Of a DNA stretch of 64,000 nucleotides, positions 39,400-47,977 are shown piece after piece (position 1 is the first letter of the stretch; the number at the start of each line of letters is the position of its first letter). Below the pieces are notes generated by a model. It saw only the letters and a list, made by a program, of their open reading frames with translations, was not told the DNA's origin and searched no databases. This DNA comes from CAZMZF01 sp964570765 (GTDB lineage Bacteria; Zixibacteria; MSB-5A5; RBG-16-43-9), in contig CAZMZF010000001.1 in NCBI GenBank assembly GCA_964570765.1, positions 129,680 to 193,679 of the forward strand, written 5' to 3'. A program made the translations under genes and the position numbers.

Positions 39400-41895
39400 A
39401 TGAGTTTTAAAGAAAGAAAATCAGTCACCTTCTTCTTTGTAATAGCCTTCTTATCCCTAATAATAGGTGCGTGGGGAACTGTAAGATTAAGCGAACGACC
39501 GGGGATAAATGCTGTTTTTGAAATATCAGATGACCATCTCTGTGTAAGCCAGCTTATCTCCAGTAGCTTGACTGAAAGGGCTGGGTTGAGAATTGGCGAC
39601 CTTCTTCTGGAAGTGGATAAAAATCCAGTCCAGAGCAGTAGCGACTTAAATTTTTACTTAGATCAGAAGAGGATTGGTGAATCAGTTGATTTGACTTTGC
39701 AGAGAAACGGAGAAAATTTTAGTTCAAGGATAATATTAGAGAAAACGAATGGCAGTTTATTTATATTAGTTCATTTTTTAATCGGTCTTTTCCTATGGCT
39801 GGTCGGGGTTTTTGTATTTCTGAAAAAACCCAGAAACCAGGTAACAAGGATTTTCTTAACTTCCTCTTTATCTTTCTCGCTGGCAATATTTATCTCCTGG
39901 GAAGGTTTTCCCTTTGGTCCCATAGTCTTGAGTTTCATTTTGCCTTCTATCCAGATTGTTGCCTATACCCTTATTCCGGCTCTTTTTTTCCATTTTTCTA
40001 TAATCTTCCCCAGAGAAGAAGAGATCTCAACCCAGAAGAAACCTTTGATCTATTCAGTGTATCTTCCCAGCCTGGTCCTTATCCTGCTGATGGAACTATT
40101 TTACTGGAGATCGATTTCAGCAAACTCCCTGGCAATATTCCAGGAATATAAAACATTTTTTCTGTATTCTCGAATATATCTGGTGGTCTATGTGCTTTTT
40201 GGTCTTTTGGTTTTATATCAGACTTATATAAAATTGGAGTTTTTAGAGGATAAAAGAAAAATCAAATGGATTTTTTGGGGAATTGTTGTTGGGACTTTCC
40301 CTTTTTTCTTTTTACATATCCTTCCAGACGTTTTTCTTAATAAAACTTTTATATCTGAAGTAATCTATCTTCTATTTATGCTGGTCATCCCGGTTTCATT
40401 TGCTTTTTCTATTCTCAAATACCAAACCATGGATATTGATGTAGTTGTCAGCCGCAGTCTGGTTTATTCTCTTTTAACTGGGCTTATCGTGGGTATATAT
40501 CTTTTAATAGTTGGGCTTTTAGGTGAGATACTACAAAGATCCACTGGATATCAGGGAAGTTTTTTCCCCATCTTAGCCACCCTGGTTGCGGCTTTACTCT
40601 TCACTCCAGCTAAAAACCGGATAAAAGTTCTGGTAGATAAAACCTTTTACCGGGTCAGATATGATTATCGAAAGTCAATCCAGGAGTTCACCCGTCAGGT
40701 AAATCTTGCCTTCACCCATGAAGAACTGTTAGAACTGCTTTTAAGAAAGATCAATCTTCTTCTGGCAATTAACCGGGAATTGGTATTTCTTAAAAATAAC
40801 GAGTCAGGGGAATTTGAAATAGCAAATTCGTTAGGTTTTTCTGAAGAGGAGATAGGAGAAATTGAGAGGGTGAAAAATATCTTCCTGGCAGACTTATTTA
40901 AAACCAAAATAATTCAAGGGGCTAAAGGTTCTACTGCTTTTAGAGAGATTCAAGTTTTACCTGAAAATCAGATATTGAAGAAATACGAAATTAAAGTATC
41001 CTTTCCTTTGTTAGCACAAGAAGAGTTGTCCGGTTTGCTTTTAATCGGTAAGAAAAAATCAGAAGTCCGGTATTCGGCTGAGGATGTGGAGCTAGTCTCT
41101 TTGATGGTGCAGGCGGTGGCTCAGTCTCTTCAAAATATAGAAATGAGGGAGAGGATGATAACTGAGCAATTAGAGAAGGAAAAATTAGAGGAGTTAAATA
41201 AGCTAAAGAACAAATTTATTTCCAATGTATCCCATGACCTGAGAACCCCTCTCACGGCAATTAGATTTTCAGTGGATAATATGTTATCTGGTGTGTGTGG
41301 AGACCTCTCAGAAGAGGGTTACAGATGTCTTCAGATGATCAAGGAGAGCACCCTGCATTTTTCCAGAATGATTGAGAACCTTTTAACTCTATCCTTGAGT
41401 GAATCGGGGAAAATAGTTTTGAATAAAGAGAATATTTCTTTGACTCAAGTGATGGGTGAGGCTTGCAATATGGTTAGACCGCTGGCAGAAAAAAAAGGAA
41501 TCAATTTAGTCATAGAGAAGGTTGAGAATATTTCTGTTTTTGCAGATAAACATTGTCTATTACAGATTCTTCTCAATTTGATGGATAATTCCATAAAATT
41601 TACTCACTCTGGAGGTAAAATATTTATTTTAGCTGAAAGAGTAGAGGGGAAAAAACTTGCAGAGATTTCGGTGATAGACAATGGTATTGGAATATCTCCT
41701 GAGAATTTGGAAAAAATCTTTGAAAGGTTCCATAAGATCACACCGGCTGGAACAGTTGGAGAGAAAGGTTTAGGTATCGGGCTGGATATTGTGAGAAATT
41801 TGGTGCATCTTATGGGTGGAGAGATAAAGGTGGAAAGCCCTGTTCCTAACAAGGGCAAGGGCGCTAAATTCAGTTTTACCTTACCACAAAGTTAA
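39400..41895 (+). CDS. PDZ-containing membrane sensor histidine kinase
   Basis: 831 residues. An N-terminal helix (about 10-28) is followed by a periplasmic PDZ domain (about 45-115; SLTERAGLRIGDLLLEVDKN) and about seven further membrane helices (about 118-350). A GAF-like domain lies at about 430-590. HisKA has the phospho-acceptor His in FISNVSHDLRTPLTAIRF (about 610). HATPase_c has NLMDNSIKFTHSGGK, VIDNGIGISPENLEKIF and GLGIGLDIVRNLV. PDZ suggests sensing of exposed protein C-termini or envelope stress. The ATG at 39400 is preferred to the TTG at 39394. The partner regulator follows 21 bases later. Confidence 0.9.
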   Translation: MSFKERKSVTFFFVIAFLSLIIGAWGTVRLSERPGINAVFEISDDHLCVSQLISSSLTERAGLRIGDLLLEVDKNPVQSSSDLNFYLDQKRIGESVDLTLQRNGENFSSRIILEKTNGSLFILVHFLIGLFLWLVGVFVFLKKPRNQVTRIFLTSSLSFSLAIFISWEGFPFGPIVLSFILPSIQIVAYTLIPALFFHFSIIFPREEEISTQKKPLIYSVYLPSLVLILLMELFYWRSISANSLAIFQEYKTFFLYSRIYLVVYVLFGLLVLYQTYIKLEFLEDKRKIKWIFWGIVVGTFPFFFLHILPDVFLNKTFISEVIYLLFMLVIPVSFAFSILKYQTMDIDVVVSRSLVYSLLTGLIVGIYLLIVGLLGEILQRSTGYQGSFFPILATLVAALLFTPAKNRIKVLVDKTFYRVRYDYRKSIQEFTRQVNLAFTHEELLELLLRKINLLLAINRELVFLKNNESGEFEIANSLGFSEEEIGEIERVKNIFLADLFKTKIIQGAKGSTAFREIQVLPENQILKKYEIKVSFPLLAQEELSGLLLIGKKKSEVRYSAEDVELVSLMVQAVAQSLQNIEMRERMITEQLEKEKLEELNKLKNKFISNVSHDLRTPLTAIRFSVDNMLSGVCGDLSEEGYRCLQMIKESTLHFSRMIENLLTLSLSESGKIVLNKENISLTQVMGEACNMVRPLAEKKGINLVIEKVENISVFADKHCLLQILLNLMDNSIKFTHSGGKIFILAERVEGKKLAEISVIDNGIGISPENLEKIFERFHKITPAGTVGEKGLGIGLDIVRNLVHLMGGEIKVESPVPNKGKGAKFSFTLPQS

Positions 41896-41915
41896 GGAAA
41901 GAGAAAGGTGATTTT

Positions 41916-43280
41916 ATGTCACAGGAAAAGATTTTAATTGTAGATGATGACACCCAGTTAAGAACTCTTTTAGCTGAGAGGTTGAGGTTTCATCAATATC
42001 GGGTTTTAACAGCAGAGGATGGAGAGGAGGGTCTGGATAAATTCAGAAAGGAAGGGGCGGATCTGGTGCTATTAGATTTGATGATGCCAAAGTTAGACGG
42101 AATAGAGACCTTGAATCGAATGAAAAAAGAAGAGCCTGAAGTCTTAGTGATTATGCTAACCGCTTTTGGCACAATCGAGAAAGCGGTAGAAACTATGAAA
42201 AAAGGGGCTTATGATTTTATCCCCAAACCCTGTGAGCCAGAACATATTCTTTTGACTATTGAGAAAGCTTTAGAAAGAAAAAATTTAGTCCAGGAAAAGG
42301 ACTATTTGAAAGAGGAAATAAATAGCCAGTATGATATAATCTGGGGTGAAAGCTCTGAGATGAAAAAGATCAAGGAGTTTACCCAGAAAGTAGCTATTAC
42401 CAAATCTACGATTTTGATTCAAGGAGAAAGCGGTACTGGAAAACAGGTATTAGCCCGGGCGATACATAATCTAAGCAATAGAAAAGATAAGCCCTTTATT
42501 TATGTTAATTGTGTAGCTTTATCTGAACAGCTTTTAGAGAGTGACCTTTTCGGTCATGAGAAAGGAGCATTTACCGGTGCTTATCAGAGGAAAAGGGGAA
42601 GATTGGAAACTGCTCATAGCGGGACTGTATTCTTAGACGAGATCGGTGACATAACTCCGGTGATTCAGACTAAATTTTTACATTTTTTAGAATCAGAGGA
42701 GTTTGAGAGGGTAGGGGGAACTCAAACTCTGAAAGTAGATGCCAGGATAATCGCAGCTACTAACCGTGATTTATCCAGGGCATTAGAGGAGAAAAAGTTC
42801 AGAGAGGACCTTTTCTTCCGTTTAAATGTTATCTCCATCACAGTTCCCCCTCTACGCAATAGAAAAGAGGATATACTTATTTTAGCTAATTATTTTTTAA
42901 AAAAATTCAACCAGGAAATGAAAAAGAGAATAATATCCATCGATCCTCAAACCTTAGAAGTCTTTTCAACCTACAACTGGCCTGGAAATATAAGGGAGTT
43001 ACAGAATGTCTTAGAAAGAGCAGTAGTTTTAGCTACATCTGATACAATCACTCCGGAACTGGTATTACCTCAATTGAGCCAGACAAAGAAGGAGGAGCTC
43101 CTCCCCGGAATTCCATTAGAGGATGCTTTAAAAAAGTTTAAAAAAGAGTTTATCACTCAAACGTTATCTTTAACTAAAAACAATCAATCTCAAGCCGCTA
43201 AACTTTTGGATATTCAAAGGACTTATCTGAATAGATTAATTAAAGAGCTGGAAATTGACCTGGGTTCTTCCGAGCCGTAA
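41916..43280 (+). CDS. NtrC-family sigma-54 response regulator
   Basis: 454 residues. The receiver domain (about 4-120) has DDD near the start, acceptor Asp in LVLLDLMMPKLDG, switch Thr in VIMLTAFGT, and Lys in DFIPKPCEP. The AAA+ domain (about 145-375) has Walker A GESGTGKQ, the GAFTGA loop in GHEKGAFTGAYQRKRG, Walker B TVFLDEIGD and arginine fingers in FREDLFFRLNV. A Fis-type helix-turn-helix is at the C-terminus (NNQSQAAKLLDIQRTYLNRL). GAFTGA shows it contacts sigma-54. A sigma-54 site lies 300 bp downstream. Confidence 0.95.
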   Translation: MSQEKILIVDDDTQLRTLLAERLRFHQYRVLTAEDGEEGLDKFRKEGADLVLLDLMMPKLDGIETLNRMKKEEPEVLVIMLTAFGTIEKAVETMKKGAYDFIPKPCEPEHILLTIEKALERKNLVQEKDYLKEEINSQYDIIWGESSEMKKIKEFTQKVAITKSTILIQGESGTGKQVLARAIHNLSNRKDKPFIYVNCVALSEQLLESDLFGHEKGAFTGAYQRKRGRLETAHSGTVFLDEIGDITPVIQTKFLHFLESEEFERVGGTQTLKVDARIIAATNRDLSRALEEKKFREDLFFRLNVISITVPPLRNRKEDILILANYFLKKFNQEMKKRIISIDPQTLEVFSTYNWPGNIRELQNVLERAVVLATSDTITPELVLPQLSQTKKEELLPGIPLEDALKKFKKEFITQTLSLTKNNQSQAAKLLDIQRTYLNRLIKELEIDLGSSEP

Positions 43281-43334
43281 AAGCTCGTTTACGTAAATTA
43301 TATAATTTAATAGTATCTCGAACATTTGACGGGC

Positions 43335-43412
43335 ATAGAGACGCATATTAATACGTCTCCACATCATCGTTATCTCTCTGAATAGTTAATATGTAGGGCA
43401 AGGTTTAGCCTT
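43335..43412. repeat. Decayed GTAG-type palindromes
   Basis: A degenerate relative of the GTAGAGACGCAT palindrome lies at 43335-43362, and a GGGCAAGG-x-x-x-CCTTGC hairpin at about 43394-43412. The rest of the 349-base gap 43281-43629 is AT-rich and leads into the sigma-54 site. Confidence 0.55.
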
Positions 43413-43579
43413 GCTTTTTACGGTTATGTATTATTTTACATATCAGTCTATTTTTATATAACAAACTCTTCAAAGAATATTTCCTACACCTTATAAGTTA
43501 CTTCAAGAGACAGTTCCAACTTATTAAATAATAAGCAATTAGTCCCTCTGAGTATTATTCTTAAATAATGAGTTCTCAC

Positions 43580-43595
43580 TGGCATATCTATTGCA
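43580..43595 (+). promoter_or_regulatory. Sigma-54 (-24/-12) promoter
   Basis: TGGCAT-ATCTA-TTGCA matches the -24/-12 consensus (TGGCAY-N5-TTGCW) with correct spacing. It lies 35 bp ahead of the gene at 43630 and just downstream of an NtrC-family activator gene, which is the expected arrangement. The activator's binding site is not identified. Confidence 0.7.
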
Positions 43596-43629
43596 TTCTT
43601 CATTATCAAAAATTCAAAGGAGGAAAGAG

Positions 43630-44367
43630 ATGAAAAATTTAACTGTTCTTTTAGCAGGGTTTGGACTGGGTTTAATCCTGGCTGTATGTGAATTTGAAAA
43701 TTCCTCAGCAGTGGAAAAGGGGATTGACTCTCAGATTGATACCCTCTTAGATGGTCAGGTTATGGTAAGACAACCTATAGAGGAAAAAGCTAAGAAAAAC
43801 TTCATCCTTGTTGAACCAGGTCCTGTAAAATCTGATAAGGTGGTTGGAGAAATCTTTGCAGGTGGAGCAGGATCACTATTAGGCGGAGTTTTGGGGGCAG
43901 GTATAGGGTATAGCTTAACTTATAACGAAAATGAGGGCGATTGGTTTAATTTAAGTGGTGTGCCGGGAGCTGTTATAGGTTATGCTATTGCCTCAAATTT
44001 AGGGTGTGCTTTGGGGGTTTATCTAATAGGAAATAGTGGGGATGAGAAAGGGTCTTTTGGTGATGCCTTTGGTGGGAGTTTAGTAGGTTCTTTACTGGGT
44101 GGTGGACTGGCTTATTTAGTCGCTAAAACTGAAAAGGATGTCGATGGCATTCCCTATAGATATGCAATTTTCGTCGTAGCTGGTCAGACCACAGGCGCAG
44201 TCATAGGTTTCAATCATTCGAGAAAAAAGAAGGTAGAGATATCATCCGGGGCATTGTGGAACTTGAATGATGGGAAGTTGAGCCTGGCTTTTCCACAACT
44301 GAATTTAACTAAAGATTCTTTAAAATCACAAAATTATAAAGTTAACCTTTTTCAAGCTAAGTTTTAG
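43630..44367 (+). CDS. Exported glycine-zipper membrane protein, unknown
   Basis: 245 residues from the ATG at 43630, which has AAGGAGGAAAG upstream. A signal peptide (about 1-22) precedes several Gly-rich hydrophobic stretches of glycine-zipper type (AGGAGSLLGGVLGAGIGYSL, GVPGAVIGYAIASNLG, FGGSLVGSLLGGGLAYL). The C-terminal part ends in LNDGKLSLAFPQLNLTKDSL. No family is assigned; an envelope protein is likely. It appears to be under the sigma-54 promoter at 43580 and pairs with the beta-barrel gene 12 bp downstream. Confidence 0.75.
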   Translation: MKNLTVLLAGFGLGLILAVCEFENSSAVEKGIDSQIDTLLDGQVMVRQPIEEKAKKNFILVEPGPVKSDKVVGEIFAGGAGSLLGGVLGAGIGYSLTYNENEGDWFNLSGVPGAVIGYAIASNLGCALGVYLIGNSGDEKGSFGDAFGGSLVGSLLGGGLAYLVAKTEKDVDGIPYRYAIFVVAGQTTGAVIGFNHSRKKKVEISSGALWNLNDGKLSLAFPQLNLTKDSLKSQNYKVNLFQAKF

Positions 44368-44378
44368 GAGGAATAAAA

Positions 44379-45221
44379 ATGAAAATAGGATTAAAGCTTT
44401 GTTCGGTCTTGATGGTTCTGCCACTGGTTATGGGTGTGCAGAAGCATCGCTCAGATTCACTCTATACGGATCTGACCATTGGTGGTGGTAGTGGCTCTTA
44501 TGGTAATACTTTTTATACCCGGGTTTATACACCGGGCTCAGGCACTGGGTGTGATGGCAGTAGTGGAGGAGGTTACACATATTATGAACATCGGAAGAAA
44601 ATAGGTTATCAGGATGGTGGTATTGGCTTTGAGACAACTGTTTCCAAAAAGGCAAAGATTGGACTCAGAGCCGGCTATATCAAGGATACCAGGGTTGAGG
44701 TGTTCGAGTCTGAATATCAGTTTAAATCTAAAACCAGCTATATCATCAATCCTCATTTTTCCTTCGAGTGGAGCGAGCTTGGATTAGGTTTGGGCCTGGT
44801 GATGGCCACTAACGGCATTCATTATCCTTCGTTCAAGCAAGGTGATTATGGGGAAGATTATTTCAATGGTAACAGCTATGAAAAAACCGTATTGCCCAGT
44901 TTCCACCTGCGCCTGGGGAATCCAAAATATATCTATGCCTCAGTTAGCCATTTAGAGAATATCCCCCTTATCTCCGGCGGAGGGTATCTTAATTACGGTC
45001 TTGGAACTGAGGGAATTCCCCATCTTTCTTTATGGGCGGGAGTAGGCGACAAAAAACCATTCGAGAAAAGTTCCTTTTTGTTGAAAGCCGGGCTTAAACT
45101 GAATCGAAACCTGTCTTTAAATTTTGCCTATCGTGCTGGTGAAAGCAAAGGGGACTATGTATATGTTCCTATAAAAGAGAGAGGATTTTCTGTCAGGATG
45201 AATTACCGGTTCTTCAGATGA
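44379..45221 (+). CDS. Outer-membrane beta-barrel-like protein, unknown
   Basis: 280 residues with a signal peptide (about 1-20) and then many alternating-hydrophobic strands with aromatic girdles (IGFETTVSKKAKIGLRAGYI, IINPHFSFEWSELGLGLGLV, FLLKAGLKLNRNLSLNFAYR). The end GFSVRMNYRFFR, finishing in an aromatic plus Arg, is typical of outer-membrane barrels. A Gly/Ser/Tyr-rich loop lies at about 35-70. TAGGAGGAATAAAA precedes the ATG. It is likely co-transcribed with the glycine-zipper gene. Confidence 0.75.
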   Translation: MKIGLKLCSVLMVLPLVMGVQKHRSDSLYTDLTIGGGSGSYGNTFYTRVYTPGSGTGCDGSSGGGYTYYEHRKKIGYQDGGIGFETTVSKKAKIGLRAGYIKDTRVEVFESEYQFKSKTSYIINPHFSFEWSELGLGLGLVMATNGIHYPSFKQGDYGEDYFNGNSYEKTVLPSFHLRLGNPKYIYASVSHLENIPLISGGGYLNYGLGTEGIPHLSLWAGVGDKKPFEKSSFLLKAGLKLNRNLSLNFAYRAGESKGDYVYVPIKERGFSVRMNYRFFR

Positions 45222-45290
45222 CAAAGTTTGAAAAGTACTTGAGGAGAAAAAGGTGTACTGGACTATATCAAAAGGTGGAGGTGGTGTAAA

Positions 45291-45321
45291 ACGTAGCAGA
45301 GGTTTTAAATCTCTGCTACGT
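45291..45321. repeat. Hairpin with 11-bp arms
   Basis: ACGTAGCAGAG and CTCTGCTACGT flank a 9-base loop. The arm contains the GTAG/CTAC pattern. The 358-base gap 45222-45579 contains no gene; the ORF reading through this hairpin is not credible. A weak TTGAAT-16-TATAAA promoter-like pair lies at 45335-45362. Confidence 0.65.
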
Positions 45322-45579
45322 AAAAAGATTTTGCTTGAATTCTTTCATTTTTGTGGTATAAATATAGTGTTAATACAAAGCATATTAAGATTTATTAATT
45401 GTATAGAATTTAAAAAACTTTTAGCCTTAAAAAAGATTTTTAACTAAGGCATTATGCTGTTTTTTTCAACGCGTTGACTCTGTTTGCAGAAGGAGGTGAT
45501 TCAAAAAAAAGTATAATGTAGTGCGCGGGAAGAGGTTTAATCGGGGAACATTAATTTTTAAAGGTTAAGGAGGAGAAAG

Positions 45580-47745
45580 ATGAAAAAGTTAATCGTTTTA
45601 ATCGGGATTATTGGGATTCTGGGTATGTTCTCTTTTGCTCAAGCTCAGGTTGATACTCTAACCATCCTGCATCTGAATGATACCCATTCCCATCTTCTGC
45701 CCTATGGTCCTAAAGATGCTGAAGGGAACTGGACCTGGGGTGGGATGGCAGGGATAGCTACTTTAGTGGGGATGAACAGAATGTCTTTGAATAAAGTAAT
45801 GCTTCTGCATTCTGGAGATATTTACTTAGGCGATTTTATGTTTCAGAAATACCTGAGCGTGGCAGAGCTTGAGATTATGAAAGCTTTGGGCTATGATGCT
45901 ATGGAATTAGGGAATCACGAGTTCGACCTGTATCCCTCTACTCTTAAATATGTGCTGAATGAAGCAGGATTTCCGGGCTCTGGATTTCCGGTTCTATGTG
46001 CCAATCTGGATATTTCTGGAGACCCAGAGTTAGGTTATTTTATTAAGCCTTATAATATTAAGGAGTACGGAGGCTTAAAGATCGGCATTTTCGGGCTTTT
46101 AACTGAAATGACCAATCAAATCTCCAATCCCTCACCAGTTGTGGTTCTGCCAGCCTTAGCTAATGCTCAAGTCTGGGTGGATACTCTAAAAGCTCATAAC
46201 TGTGACATTGTCATTCTTCTTTCACACTTAGGCTCAGATTATGACCAACAAGTTGCTTCTTCTATTTCCGGGATAGACATAATTATTGGTGGACATTCTC
46301 ATACGAAAATTACCTCACTCATAAAGATAGGAAATACGCTGATACTCCAGGCAGGTGAGTTCGGTAGATATCTGGGCAAATTGACTCTCTTTCTAAATAA
46401 TAAGACTATTTCAAGCTGGAATTACAAGCTTCAATCAGTAGATTCTTCTGTTCCACAGGAACCAACTCTGGCTTATATGATTGGTCAATTAGCCGCAGGA
46501 GTAGAAACAGATCCCAGGTTTGGTCCGGTTTACACGGAAGTAGTTGCTCGGACTAAAACTGATATTAAAAAGCCCTTAGGGGAAGGATTATTCAAGGATA
46601 ATCCCTTAGGAAACTTGGTTTCAGATGCCTTAAGAGACAAGACCGGAACAGAGATTGCCATTTATCCTCAGGGATTTCTATCTCAGACGATTTATAAAGG
46701 AGCAGTCAAAGGTGCAGATATATGGCAGGCAATCCCTTATGGCTTTGACCCAACCTCTGGATTAGGATTTAAGCTGGCAACTTTTCAGACCGACGGGATG
46801 TCGATCATTTACGGTTTAGAGTTTTCAGTTTATAATCTCCCTTATATCGAGGATTTCTTTTTACATTGTTCTAATTTTTCCTATGCTTATAATTCATCCA
46901 GTTCTCCTGGCTCCAGAGTCGATTATTCGTCAATTTTAGTGAACGGGCAACCTTTAAATCCTTACACAAGCTATACCGTAACAGTTCCGGATGGAGTGGT
47001 TCCTTTCTTAAGTCAGATACCTGGATTTCAAATTAATAATCTTTCAGTGACTGACCATTTCATTTATACTGTTGTAAAAGATTACATGATTTCTCATTCG
47101 CCAGTTTCATATTATACCGAGGGGAGAGTTGTTGATCTGGCTCAGCTTTCTGATCCGCTCAAAGGAGTTATAGCTCTTAAAGAAGTTGTGGACATCTATT
47201 TGGAAAATGGCTCAATAGATAATCATGCAATTGCTTGTATTTTAAAATGGCAGTTGAGTAGAGTCCATTCCTTCCTACAAGAAGGTAAATATGATAAGGC
47301 CTTAAGAGCTCTTAAAGTTTTCAAGGTTTTGGTAAAAGCTCAACCTGGCAGACATATCTCTCCAGAATCAGCAGGAAAACTTATTTATCTGACTACTAAG
47401 CTTATGGAATCAATCCCAAAACCTCTGTTTGCAGAAATACCATTTGAAAGAAATAAAGAGCTCCCTGAGGATTTGCAGCTTCTACAGAACTATCCTAATC
47501 CCTTTAATCCTCAGACACTGATTGCCTATACATTACCTGAAGATTCCTATATCAAGCTTACTATCTATAATGTACTGGGTCAGAAGGTAAAGGTATTGGT
47601 GGATGAATATCAGAGTGCAGGGACAAAAAACGTGATCTGGGATGGCAGGAACAAGAATGGAGAAAGGGTGACCAGCGGAATCTACTTCTATAAATTACAG
47701 GCAGGTAATTTCGTCCAGACTAAAAAAATGAGCGTGGTAAAATAG
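45580..47745 (+). CDS. Surface 5'-nucleotidase / metallophosphoesterase with sorting domain
   Basis: 721 residues. The signal peptide ends FAQAQ (about residue 22). The calcineurin-like metallophosphoesterase domain (about 25-300) has LHLNDTHSHLLP, LHSGDIYLG, LGNHEFD, ILLSHLGSD and GGHSHTK, the full set of metal ligands. The 5'-nucleotidase C-terminal domain (about 325-500) includes DNPLGNLVSDALRD. A helical linker is followed by a FlgD-like sorting domain (about 635-721; NYPNPFNPQTLIAYTLPEDS, SGIYFYKLQAGNF). It should hydrolyse nucleotides or related phosphoesters outside the inner membrane. AAGGAGGAGAAAG precedes the ATG. Confidence 0.93.
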   Translation: MKKLIVLIGIIGILGMFSFAQAQVDTLTILHLNDTHSHLLPYGPKDAEGNWTWGGMAGIATLVGMNRMSLNKVMLLHSGDIYLGDFMFQKYLSVAELEIMKALGYDAMELGNHEFDLYPSTLKYVLNEAGFPGSGFPVLCANLDISGDPELGYFIKPYNIKEYGGLKIGIFGLLTEMTNQISNPSPVVVLPALANAQVWVDTLKAHNCDIVILLSHLGSDYDQQVASSISGIDIIIGGHSHTKITSLIKIGNTLILQAGEFGRYLGKLTLFLNNKTISSWNYKLQSVDSSVPQEPTLAYMIGQLAAGVETDPRFGPVYTEVVARTKTDIKKPLGEGLFKDNPLGNLVSDALRDKTGTEIAIYPQGFLSQTIYKGAVKGADIWQAIPYGFDPTSGLGFKLATFQTDGMSIIYGLEFSVYNLPYIEDFFLHCSNFSYAYNSSSSPGSRVDYSSILVNGQPLNPYTSYTVTVPDGVVPFLSQIPGFQINNLSVTDHFIYTVVKDYMISHSPVSYYTEGRVVDLAQLSDPLKGVIALKEVVDIYLENGSIDNHAIACILKWQLSRVHSFLQEGKYDKALRALKVFKVLVKAQPGRHISPESAGKLIYLTTKLMESIPKPLFAEIPFERNKELPEDLQLLQNYPNPFNPQTLIAYTLPEDSYIKLTIYNVLGQKVKVLVDEYQSAGTKNVIWDGRNKNGERVTSGIYFYKLQAGNFVQTKKMSVVK

Positions 47746-47761
47746 AATCATCCTTTATTCT

Positions 47762-47790
47762 AAAAAGCCCCCATCTGGGGGCTTTTTATT
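47762..47790 (+). terminator. Intrinsic terminator after the 5'-nucleotidase gene
   Basis: AAAAAGCCCCC-ATCT-GGGGGCTTTTT is a strong GC stem followed by a T-run, 17 bases past the stop codon. The flanking A-run lets it work in both directions. Confidence 0.9.
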
Positions 47791-47925
47791 TTAAATTATG
47801 AAAATAGTTACACCCCTGTATTCTAAATAATAATATATTTTGATTTCTCACACAGAATAAAAACTGATCCCCTTATAACCTCTTACAGTAATTGAGGATA
47901 ATATTTTTAAATATTTAGCTCAATA

Positions 47926-47941
47926 AGGCACTCCTTTTGCA
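47926..47941 (+). promoter_or_regulatory. Candidate sigma-54 promoter
   Basis: AGGCAC-TCCTT-TTGCA agrees with the -24/-12 consensus except for the first base, with correct spacing, 37 bp ahead of the radical SAM start at 47978. Weaker than the site at 43580. Confidence 0.45.
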
Positions 47942-47977
47942 ATTGAAGATTAATAGAGAATTGCTAAGGAGATTATT

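Noticed and set aside
45253..45447. 64-aa ORF on the plus strand
   Set aside because: It reads through a perfect intergenic hairpin (45291-45321), lacks a ribosome-binding site and has low-complexity residues.
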